A stretch of 12,277 bases of DNA from an uncultured Candidatus Melainabacteria bacterium (GCA_934692295.1 CAKUTL010000046.1:1-12277), one strand, 5' to 3'; shown: positions 5,229-10,964, counted from the stretch's first letter. Notes: generated from the letters alone by a model not told the origin. A program made the numbers and translations.

Positions 5229-5618
5229 TTAGTTATAATAAGTAACTCCACCACGAGTATAAGATTTTTGTGGTCTGCTTACAGAATAACTTTTATCAAA
5301 TCTTGAAACAGGTTGTTGTAAAGCAACAGCACGTTGATTAGAATAGTTGCGAGGAGCATAACCATATTGATTTCTACCGCTATTCTCAATAGATTTAGTT
5401 ATTGCATCATAACGTCTGATTGCTCTTTGACGAGCAGCAGCTCTGGCTTGGTTTGCCGGAGTGAAAGAAGCATTTGTACCATATCTGTAAACGGAACGGC
5501 TTGTTCCATTGCCTGAAGAATAACGCATTGGAACACCTAAAGTGTATAATAATTCACCAGCATTAGCAGATAAACAAGTAAAACCAATCAAAACAAACAT
5601 TAACAATAACTTTTTCAT
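5229..5618 (-). CDS. Small secreted protein, paralogue of the 161-aa neighbour
   Basis: A 129-aa precursor with a clear signal peptide (MKKLLLMFVLIGFTCLSANA, cleavage after ANA at residue 20). ATG 5618 has AAGGA 9 bases upstream. The mature part starts with LGVPMRYSSGNGTSRSVYRYG (28-48, last residues variable) and ends with VSRFDKSY...RPQKSYTRGGVTYYN (104-129), both shared with the neighbouring paralogue. The middle (57-95) is rich in Arg, Ala, Asn and Gln. Unlike the paralogue, the mature protein has no cysteine. Tandem duplication followed by divergence of the centre is the simplest explanation. Function unknown; the conserved C-terminal block ending in TYYN may be a recognition, anchoring or self-assembly element (inference). 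Confidence 0.85.
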   Translation of the reverse strand: MKKLLLMFVLIGFTCLSANAGELLYTLGVPMRYSSGNGTSRSVYRYGTNASFTPANQARAAARQRAIRRYDAITKSIENSGRNQYGYAPRNYSNQRAVALQQPVSRFDKSYSVSRPQKSYTRGGVTYYN

Positions 5619-5704
5619 AATATTATTCCTTCTACCTTTTCACTCTATATAACGAGAATAAACACAAAATGTTGCTAAATAATGAAAATCTCCTTCATAT
5701 TTCT

Positions 5705-6094
5705 TTACATTCTATTTAATAATAACAATCCAATATTTAAGTACATCGCAAAAATCACTTGTAACAAATAAGGAATTAAAAGAATACCGGCAACTTTTGA
5801 TAATCTGAAAAAATAAAACATGGTAATAAGTAAAAATATTAAAAGTAAACTTAAATCAATAAGAGCATATTCAATTGATTGCAAATCAAAAAATATATAA
5901 CTCCACAAAAAATTAAAAATCAATTGAACTAAAAATAAATTTATGGCATAAGATTTTACCTTTGATGGCTGTTTATATAAAATTATTACAAAAGCAACAC
6001 CCATCAAAAAATATAAAATGCTCCACGCAACAGGGAAATAACTTGGCGACGGAGTAAATGGAGGTTTCTCCAAAGTTTGATACCACAAATTCAT
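5705..6094 (-). CDS. TspO/MBR family membrane protein lacking helix 1
   Basis: A 129-aa tryptophan-rich TspO family protein. The hallmark region is clear: WYQTLEKPPFTPSPSYFP (4-21), then W24, LY and MGVAF (residues 27-35), NFLWSYIFF (61-69), and LLIPYLLQVIFAMYLN (105-120). TspO proteins bind porphyrins or similar ligands and normally have five membrane helices in about 150-160 residues. Here only four are present (about 20-40, 48-70, 77-96, 101-127). The segment that usually precedes the WY..L.KP motif is missing, and an in-frame TAA four codons upstream excludes extension. No Shine-Dalgarno sequence precedes the ATG; a weak -10 (TAAACT) six bases upstream would make it leaderless. It could be a true four-helix variant or a truncated gene. 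It lies 87 bases upstream of the secreted-protein gene on the same strand. Confidence 0.85.
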   Translation of the reverse strand: MNLWYQTLEKPPFTPSPSYFPVAWSILYFLMGVAFVIILYKQPSKVKSYAINLFLVQLIFNFLWSYIFFDLQSIEYALIDLSLLLIFLLITMFYFFRLSKVAGILLIPYLLQVIFAMYLNIGLLLLNRM

Positions 6095-6127
6095 ATAAAT
6101 AGTTTACAATATTTTTCAAATAAAACA

Positions 6128-6157
6128 TTGCACTTTTAGGGCAAATTTACATATAAT
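6128..6157 (+). promoter_or_regulatory. Promoter of the SGNH hydrolase gene
   Basis: TTGCAC at 6128-6133 and TATAAT at 6152-6157, 18 bases apart. The upstream ATG at 6156 lies inside the -10 box, so it cannot be the start if this promoter is used. The second ATG, at 6165, is 8 bases after the box, at the expected transcription start, giving a leaderless mRNA. Confidence 0.55.
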
Positions 6158-6164
6158 GAAGATT

Positions 6165-6785
6165 ATGAAAAAGATATTATGCTACGGAGATTCAAACACT
6201 TACGGATATATTCCGGAAACCTCAGGACGTTATCCTAAAAATGAACGCTGGACAGGAATTTTAGCAGACCTCTTGGGTTCTGATTACGAAATTCTTGAAC
6301 AAGGAATGAACAACCGCATGGGATTTTTCAAAAATCCGGAAAATATTAAACTTTGCGGTGGAGAATATTTGCCAATATTCCTCCAAAACCACAGAGATAT
6401 TGATATTTGTATCCTTGCCCTTGGCACAAATGATTCACAATATTTCTATAATTTGGACAAAAATTCCGCAACCGCAGGACTTAAACATTTAATTCAATCA
6501 GTTCGAGAAGCAAATTCTAAAACAAAAATCTTAATAATTCCACCGGTAAAAATCCAAAATAATATTATTGATGGAGTTTTTGCAATGCAATTTAATCTTG
6601 AGTCAGTTGAAAAAATTAAAAATGTTTTTCCAATTTTTAAAAAAGTTTCAGACGAAATGGATTGTTTTTATTTAGATTTGAATGAATTTGTAACCCCATC
6701 ACCGGTTGATGGATTACATTATTCAAAAGAAAGCCACAAAACAATTGCACAAATTTTAGCCAATTTTATTAAAACAAATATTTAG
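6165..6785 (+). CDS. SGNH/GDSL hydrolase (arylesterase-like)
   Basis: A 206-aa single-domain hydrolase of the SGNH superfamily, closest in style to the arylesterase/acyltransferase group (GDSNT.GY.P...GRYP...RW at residues 8-29). Catalytic blocks are present: GDSN with nucleophile S10, block II around G47/N50, GTND (87-90) with N89, and the D182-x-x-H185 pair (DGLHYS). No signal peptide, so it is cytoplasmic; the substrate (an ester, possibly of a sugar or lipid) cannot be told. The frame also has an ATG at 6156, adding three residues (MKI), but that codon overlaps the -10 box. Start 6165 gives MKKILCYGDSN, the usual family beginning. It is divergent from tspO, 70 bases apart, and convergent with the gene ending at 6861. 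Confidence 0.88.
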   Translation: MKKILCYGDSNTYGYIPETSGRYPKNERWTGILADLLGSDYEILEQGMNNRMGFFKNPENIKLCGGEYLPIFLQNHRDIDICILALGTNDSQYFYNLDKNSATAGLKHLIQSVREANSKTKILIIPPVKIQNNIIDGVFAMQFNLESVEKIKNVFPIFKKVSDEMDCFYLDLNEFVTPSPVDGLHYSKESHKTIAQILANFIKTNI

Positions 6786-6800
6786 TGTCAGGTTTGTACA

Positions 6801-6821
6801 TCTCTCTCCAATGGAGAGGGA
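6801..6821. repeat. Compact inverted repeat between convergent genes
   Basis: TCTCTCTCC (6801-6809) pairs with GGAGAGGGA (6813-6821), nine pairs with one G-U, around AAT. It is GC-rich compared with its surroundings and sits between two gene ends, but has no T tract on either side. It could be an interspersed REP-like element or a hairpin that protects 3' ends. Confidence 0.5.
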
Positions 6822-6860
6822 AAATATTACGTAACCAACTGATAAACTTTATTAAACTTA

Positions 6861-8225
6861 TCATCCTTCAATTATTCCTTTAAACACAGGACTGGTTTTT
6901 ATAAAATCTGTTTGTGGTTTTTGTGGGTTTTGGTTATTTTTTGCTTGTTGATTGTAGCGATATTGTGTCCATAACCTTGAAACACCACTCAATAAAAATC
7001 CCATTGCAACGACACTAAATAAATATGGAACTCCTGTAATTATTGATTTTTGCTTTATTAACGTTTCTAATTCAGAATTTAGCGGAGTTTTACTTGCTTT
7101 TGAAAGTTTTTCAGCAATCACTGGCAAATCCTTACTTGTTGGAATTGGTGCAATATTGCCCTGCGAATCAGATTTAATAAGTTCAGGGAATTTCCCTTTT
7201 TTCGCAAGAAATTTTTTAAATCCAGAATCTAAAATTGAAGAACCAAAAATGGTATAAACAACAACTAATGGAACTCTTGTCCAAACTTCATAGAAATCTA
7301 ATTTACCTCTATCTTTTGCAGCACTAGAATATCCGAACAATCCAGTAATACAAGTTAGAGCTAATTGACCTTTGCTCAATGCCAACTTTCCATTATTATT
7401 ACTAAAATCTAATTTTAAATAATCCTTCAAAAAATTATCTGTACTTTTAGATTTTACCCCAGCTTTATGAAGCAATTTAGAGATTGCAATCCCAGGCTCT
7501 AACAAAATCTCCGAAAACTTTTGAGCAATATTTGATTTATGCCCTTTAGATGCCAACAACAAACCGGAAGCGACACCCAAACCTGATAAAATTCCTGTTT
7601 TTGCCAAAACTTTTTTAGAATGCGTTTCGACTTTTTTACTCAATTCTGCATCTTCATTTTTCTTTTTGTCCAAATTTGCAACATTATTAAAATCACTTAT
7701 TTTAAAAACTTTTAAGGTAAACAAATTCTTTGCAAATCCTAAACCATATTCCAATGCCGGAACTGCAAGACATGCCAGCACAATTCCCGCTTTTGTTGAA
7801 ACCAATCTTTTTTGCAAATTTTTATCTAACTTAGAATTTTTGATTTCATCAAGACTTTTTGTCAAATTAGAGGAAACATTATTTTTCAATTCTTTTGGCT
7901 GAATATTTTTAAACAAACCGTTACGGAACAATTTTTCACCTAGAAAAGGAGCTGCAAAATAAAAAATACCGGATTCCAAAAATTCTAAAAATGTAAATTC
8001 TGAAAAATCTACCAAACTTCTTGATAATATTGCCTTGGGAAGCCAATTTGTCATTGTACCTTGAATAAATCTTGTTGTAGAAAGATTTTCTTGAGACTTA
8101 ATGAACTTGTTCAAATACTTTGCTTCTTTTGAAAGATTAGTATTCCCAAAACTTGGATTGCTATTCAAATTAGATTTGAAAGAATATTTGCTGTCTAAAT
8201 TTATATTATCAATACTTTTTATCAC
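6861..8225 (-). CDS. Multi-pass membrane protein of unknown function (454 aa)
   Basis: Not recognised. The frame is open to a GTG at 8276, but that codon lies inside the terminator hairpin at 8269-8293. The GTG at 8225 has AGGGG (8240-8236) 10 bases upstream and is preferred. In this numbering the N-terminal ~55 residues are polar and contain NPSFGN (23-28). Hydrophobic segments lie near 78-96, 147-165, 211-226, 286-300, 318-332 and 395-416, separated by Lys-rich loops. The C-terminal tail is Gln/Asn/Pro-rich and ends near PVFKG. No enzyme motif is visible. There is no convincing promoter between the terminator and the GTG, so expression is probably by read-through from the promoter at 8425-8453 (see the leader ORF). 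Function is open; an inner-membrane scaffold or lineage-specific envelope protein fits the composition. Confidence 0.75.
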   Translation of the reverse strand: MIKSIDNINLDSKYSFKSNLNSNPSFGNTNLSKEAKYLNKFIKSQENLSTTRFIQGTMTNWLPKAILSRSLVDFSEFTFLEFLESGIFYFAAPFLGEKLFRNGLFKNIQPKELKNNVSSNLTKSLDEIKNSKLDKNLQKRLVSTKAGIVLACLAVPALEYGLGFAKNLFTLKVFKISDFNNVANLDKKKNEDAELSKKVETHSKKVLAKTGILSGLGVASGLLLASKGHKSNIAQKFSEILLEPGIAISKLLHKAGVKSKSTDNFLKDYLKLDFSNNNGKLALSKGQLALTCITGLFGYSSAAKDRGKLDFYEVWTRVPLVVVYTIFGSSILDSGFKKFLAKKGKFPELIKSDSQGNIAPIPTSKDLPVIAEKLSKASKTPLNSELETLIKQKSIITGVPYLFSVVAMGFLLSGVSRLWTQYRYNQQAKNNQNPQKPQTDFIKTSPVFKGIIEG

Positions 8226-8262
8226 TTTATATTTTCCCCTTTGTATGAAATCAAAACTTAAT

Positions 8263-8293
8263 ACTAAAAAAGCCACCTCTAAGAGGTGGCTTT
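8263..8293 (-). terminator. Strong terminator/attenuator before the 454-aa gene
   Basis: A perfect 10-bp stem (AAAGCCACCT read from 8293 to 8284 on the minus strand, pairing with AGGTGGCTTT at 8278-8269) closes a 5-base loop and is followed by a T run to 8263. It comes 21 bases after the stop of the 26-aa ORF and 38 bases before the GTG of the next gene. The first arm can also pair with AGAGGTGG inside the small ORF (8346-8339), giving a possible antiterminator. Confidence 0.85.
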
Positions 8294-8313
8294 AAAATTG
8301 CTTATCTTGAAAA

Positions 8314-8394
8314 CTAACGCATTCGAGCAAGACAATGACCACCTCTTGATAGGCTTTGCATCATCATTTGCATCATCATTGCGTTAAAGTTCAT
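8314..8394 (-). CDS. 26-aa methionine-rich leader peptide or small protein
   Basis: ATG at 8394 has a strong ribosome binding site (AAGGA, 7 bases upstream, within a purine-rich AAGGAAAAAGGAAAAGG stretch); the stop TAG is at 8316-8314. Eight of 26 residues are Met. Residues 6-13 are MMMQMMMQ, encoded by a tandem 12-base duplication, and a GGHC (18-21) and basic end follow. It has its own consensus promoter (8425-8453) and is followed by a strong terminator, so it is a well-formed transcription unit. Two readings are possible. It may be a leader peptide, whose six clustered Met codons sense charged Met-tRNA and control read-through into the 454-aa gene. Or it may be a functional small protein, for instance binding metal through Met, His and Cys. 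The alternative pairing of its AGAGGTGG with the terminator arm favours the first. Confidence 0.65.
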   Translation of the reverse strand: MNFNAMMMQMMMQSLSRGGHCLARMR

Positions 8395-8424
8395 AAATTT
8401 CCTTTTCCTTTTTCCTTGAGTTCA

Positions 8425-8453
8425 ATATTATTACGACAAAATTTTTTTGTCAA
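8425..8453 (-). promoter_or_regulatory. Consensus promoter with overlapping inverted repeat
   Basis: On the minus strand a perfect TTGACA (8453-8448), 17 bases, then TAATAT (8430-8425). A 7-3-7 perfect inverted repeat (GACAAAA 8435-8441, TTTTGTC 8445-8451) covers the -35 box and part of the spacer and is well placed to be a repressor site. Expected transcription start is near 8418, about 24 bases before the small ORF. Confidence 0.65.
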
Positions 8454-8476
8454 TATAGCGTTTTTATATAACTTTT

Positions 8477-8878
8477 TTAACCGAAAATAGATTTTCTTCT
8501 TGCAATTGCTTTTTTCAAAAGTAATTGTCGAGAAATTTCTAAAGCATTATCGATTGAATAATTTTTAACTTTTTCAAAAACTTCTTCATTTCTAAAAATA
8601 TCAATCAACTCATAACCTCTGGCAGTTAGTCTGTAACCAACATCAATAATACTGTATTCTCCATCGACACCAAAAACAAAGCCAAACGGATATTTTACAG
8701 AAGTTGATTCAAGCAATTTATCATCTGCTAAAAGTAAAATATGTCCCATAAATTTTCGCTCTAACGCACGAGAATTTATACCTAATTGCTTTAACAAAGC
8801 TCTTGAACTCATAACATAGTCTTCATGCTCTTCTATAGTCAACAGTATTCTACGAATAAAACCTGAATCAAATTTCAT
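8477..8878 (-). CDS. DUF2513-like protein
   Basis: A 133-aa protein resembling the DUF2513 family, found in many bacteria and phages and of unknown function. The N-terminus (MKFDSGFIRRILLTIEEHED) has the family's start, and YRLTARGYELIDIFRNEEV (82-100) fits its LT..G.EFLD..R motif. The helical N-terminal half followed by a short strand pair and a helix is compatible with a winged-helix-like fold (inference). No signal peptide. The last ~25 residues are basic (LLLKKAIARRKS). It has its own promoter just upstream (8914-8942). There is no hairpin after its stop at 8477, so its transcript may run into the next promoter and the small Met-rich ORF. Confidence 0.75.
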   Translation of the reverse strand: MKFDSGFIRRILLTIEEHEDYVMSSRALLKQLGINSRALERKFMGHILLLADDKLLESTSVKYPFGFVFGVDGEYSIIDVGYRLTARGYELIDIFRNEEVFEKVKNYSIDNALEISRQLLLKKAIARRKSIFG

Positions 8879-8913
8879 AACTCAAATCTTTCTTTTAATC
8901 TATATACCTGATT

Positions 8914-8942
8914 AGAATAGCATTTTTTCTACGTTTTTGCAA
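8914..8942 (-). promoter_or_regulatory. Promoter of the DUF2513 gene
   Basis: On the minus strand TTGCAA (8942-8937), exactly 17 bases, then TATTCT (8919-8914), which is preceded by TGC as an extended -10. Expected start is near 8907, about 29 bases before the ATG at 8878. Confidence 0.6.
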
Positions 8943-8959
8943 GCAAAATCCGCCAAACA

Positions 8960-9136
8960 CTACTCCTCAGAGAGTTTTGAGTTTAAATTTTCAGATACAT
9001 CATACATTTTGGTCAAATATTCTGAAATATCTTTTTTGGTTACCGCTTTATCTTCTTTTAAAGAAACCATCAAAAATTTAATCATATTTTGCAATTGAGT
9101 ACCGGTTATTAAACTTTCTTCTTTTGATTCATCCAT
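8960..9136 (-). CDS. Small acidic protein of unknown function (58 aa)
   Basis: ATG at 9136 is preceded by GGAAGG, 8 bases upstream, a good ribosome binding site; the stop is TAG at 8962-8960. The protein is charged and probably all-helical, beginning MDESKEESLITGTQLQNM and ending SKLSEE, with Lys/Asp/Glu alternating through residues 27-50. There are no cysteines, no signal peptide and no membrane segment. I do not recognise it. It sits 81 bases upstream of the DUF2513 gene on the same strand, but that gene has its own promoter in the gap. It is divergent from the XRE regulator, whose operator candidate lies 127 bases away. A partner or target of that regulator is possible but not shown. Confidence 0.65.
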   Translation of the reverse strand: MDESKEESLITGTQLQNMIKFLMVSLKEDKAVTKKDISEYLTKMYDVSENLNSKLSEE

Positions 9137-9191
9137 ATAAATAGCCTTCCTAAATAATTATCCTACACGTAATTTTATTTCATTAAACATG

Positions 9192-9219
9192 ATTATAGAG
9201 TGTAAAACGACTAAGTAAA
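9192..9219 (-). promoter_or_regulatory. Candidate promoter of the 58-aa gene
   Basis: On the minus strand TTTACT (9219-9214), 16 bases, then a perfect TATAAT (9197-9192). It leaves a leader of about 50 bases before the ATG at 9136. Confidence 0.45.
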
Positions 9220-9262
9220 TATACGAATAAGAAATATTAAGAGCGTTAAAAGTCATTATTTA

Positions 9263-9274
9263 ATAACTAGTTAT
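9263..9274. promoter_or_regulatory. Palindromic candidate operator of the XRE gene
   Basis: ATAACTAGTTAT is a perfect 12-bp palindrome. It lies just upstream of TATACT (9279-9284), the likely -10 box of the regulator gene, between the -35 and -10 positions, and 24 bases before the ATG. XRE repressors commonly bind such short dyads at their own promoter. Confidence 0.55.
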
Positions 9275-9297
9275 CCCTTATACTATAAAGAGGAAGT

Positions 9298-9939
9298 ATG
9301 ATTAGTTTCAAAGAAGCATTTGGCAAAAACTTAAAAGAAATTAGAAAATCAAAAGGAATAACTCAAGAATCTTTAGCAGAAATGATTGGTATTCACCCAA
9401 GACAAGTTTCAAAAATTGAAACGGGTGAACATTTTCCTAACAGCACAACTCTTGAGAACATTTGTGTTGCTCTTTCTATCTCTCCTAGAGAATTATTTAA
9501 CTTTGAATTAAAAGAACTTACCCAAGAAACAGGAACCGGAAGTCGTTATACATATAAAGCCGTAATCGAGGGTAATGTAATTTATATTGATAATAACAAT
9601 TTTAGAAAACAAAAAGTTGAAAAGATAAACTCTGAAACAGATGTCGATGTCAAAATGATAAATATGGCGAAGAAAACAGGTCAACCAATTACTGTTGAGT
9701 ATTTTAACAACAATCAAAACTACAAAACCATTGAATACTATCCTAATGGAACGTACAAAATTATCAAAGACAATAAAGAAGAAGAAACCGAAATTTTGTT
9801 AAAACAAATAGAAAATTTAATAAAAATGAAAGGCAAAGGCAACTATTTTAAACTTGCAATGAAAGCACTAGAAAGTAATCAAGAATTAGAAAAACTTGAA
9901 TTTCTTCTATCTGGAATAAAAATGGGACGAGATAAATAA
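9298..9939 (+). CDS. XRE/HTH_3 family transcriptional regulator
   Basis: A 213-aa protein with a classical HTH_3 (Cro/cI-type) DNA-binding domain at about residues 8-67: LKEIRKSKGITQESLAEMIG (12-31) is helices 1-2, and HPRQVSKIETGEHFPNSTTL (33-52) the recognition helix and turn, with ISPRELF closing the domain. The C-terminal part (about 80-213) is not one of the usual cupin, peptidase or phosphatase sensor domains that I can recognise. It has a beta-rich stretch repeating Y and N (YKAVIEGNVIYIDNNNF, VEYFNNNQNYKTIEYYPNG) and then a charged helical tail. ATG 9298 has AGAGGA close upstream (short spacing). A perfect palindrome in its promoter suggests autoregulation. Convergent with xer, 21 bases apart, with no clear terminator. 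Confidence 0.88.
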   Translation: MISFKEAFGKNLKEIRKSKGITQESLAEMIGIHPRQVSKIETGEHFPNSTTLENICVALSISPRELFNFELKELTQETGTGSRYTYKAVIEGNVIYIDNNNFRKQKVEKINSETDVDVKMINMAKKTGQPITVEYFNNNQNYKTIEYYPNGTYKIIKDNKEEETEILLKQIENLIKMKGKGNYFKLAMKALESNQELEKLEFLLSGIKMGRDK

Positions 9940-9960
9940 GAAAAATACAATTACTCGATA

Positions 9961-10875
9961 TTAAGCCCGTGGGTGGGTTTCATCGTAAACTTCTTTCATA
10001 TGCTGCATAGAAATATGAGTATAAATTTGAGTATTAGAAATACTTGCGTGTCCCAATAGTTCTTGTACAACCCTCAAATCTGCACCATTCTCAATCAAAT
10101 GAGTTGCAAAACTATGCCTAAACATGTGAGGAGTAACTTTTTTCGGAAGTTCAATTTTTTCAACAATATCGTTTATCACATTACGAATCATTCTAGTCTG
10201 CAATCTATAACCTGTTTTGTTAATAAAAACCGGAGTAGTATCCGTAATCGGACCTAAGTTATAGTCTTTTGCAACAAGTGTTCTTGCAAAATCGATATAC
10301 CCTTGCAAATATTTTTTTGCTCTATCAGTAATCAAAATTATTCGCTCTTTTGAACCTTTACCAAATACAGTTATTTCATTATTCTCAAGGTTTAAGTTTC
10401 CAAAATTTAAACCGCTTAACTCTGAAACACGCATTCCGCTTGCCCATAAAAGTTCTAAAATTGCCCTATTTCTGTAACCGGCAGGAGTATCAATATTAAT
10501 ATTACTCAATATCTCTTCTACCTCATCCGTTGTGAGGAATTTTGGCAAAGATTTAGGTCGTTTGGGGGATATTAAGTTTTCGGCAGGATTAAGTTCAACT
10601 TTTTTCTCTCTATGCAAGTATTTATAGAAGGTTCGGAGGGATGCAATCTTTCTCGCAACAGTTGTTTTTTTGTAATTAAATTTTTGCATAAAATGCAAAT
10701 ATTCTCTCATTTTTGACAAATTTGCTTGTTCGCATTCATCACTTCCAAGCCATATTAAATAGCTCAAAATATCCGCATAATAAGCCTTTGCCGTATGTTC
10801 AGAAAAATTTTTCTCGACCAAAATATAAGTTTTAAAATCTTCTAAATCCTGTTTAGAGTTTGCGTTTAATACCAT
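9961..10875 (-). CDS. Tyrosine recombinase XerC/XerD
   Basis: A complete 304-aa tyrosine recombinase. The N-terminal SAM-like core-binding domain spans about residues 8-95, and the catalytic domain about 108-300. All active-site residues are present: R149 (SGMRVSEL), K173 (GKGSKER), H250-x-x-R253 (HMFRHSFATHL), H276 (LLGHASI) and nucleophile Y285 (TQIYTHI). It ends in THPRA, the usual Xer C-terminus. Xer proteins resolve chromosome dimers at dif during division. The size and terminus favour housekeeping Xer over a phage or transposon integrase, and there are no att-like repeats or cargo. XerC versus XerD cannot be decided from this alone. ATG 10875 has only a weak ribosome binding site; the -10 TATAAT at 10912-10907 is 31 bases upstream. 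Confidence 0.93.
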   Translation of the reverse strand: MVLNANSKQDLEDFKTYILVEKNFSEHTAKAYYADILSYLIWLGSDECEQANLSKMREYLHFMQKFNYKKTTVARKIASLRTFYKYLHREKKVELNPAENLISPKRPKSLPKFLTTDEVEEILSNINIDTPAGYRNRAILELLWASGMRVSELSGLNFGNLNLENNEITVFGKGSKERIILITDRAKKYLQGYIDFARTLVAKDYNLGPITDTTPVFINKTGYRLQTRMIRNVINDIVEKIELPKKVTPHMFRHSFATHLIENGADLRVVQELLGHASISNTQIYTHISMQHMKEVYDETHPRA

Positions 10876-10887
10876 CTATTTAACCTA

Positions 10888-10916
10888 TTGCCTTTTTTCG
10901 TTAACTATTATACAAT
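10888..10916. promoter_or_regulatory. Overlapping divergent promoters of xer and the TPR gene
   Basis: On the plus strand TTGCCT (10888-10893), 17 bases, then TACAAT (10911-10916) drives the TPR gene. On the minus strand TATAAT (10912-10907) is the likely -10 of xer. The two -10 boxes overlap by two bases, so the two polymerases would exclude each other. Confidence 0.5.
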
Positions 10917-10964
10917 ATTTTTGTTAGATTTAGAATAGTTTTAAGCTAGAAGGTTAGGAAAAAC

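Noticed and set aside
5675..5698. Eight-codon minus-strand mini-ORF between tspO and the 129-aa secreted protein
   Set aside because: Too short, no ribosome binding site, and no attenuator structure after it.
6840..6863. Hairpin overlapping the stop codon of the 454-aa gene as a terminator
   Set aside because: Six good pairs plus weak wobble pairs, A/T-rich, and no T tract after it on the minus strand.
8226..8276. Longer N-terminus of the 454-aa membrane protein starting at GTG 8276
   Set aside because: The GTG lies inside the stem of the terminator at 8269-8293, with no ribosome binding site; GTG 8225 has AGGGG upstream.
9961..10875. Phage or integrative-element integrase marking a mobile element
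   Set aside because: The size and THPRA ending are those of housekeeping Xer, and there is no tRNA, att repeat or element cargo beside it.
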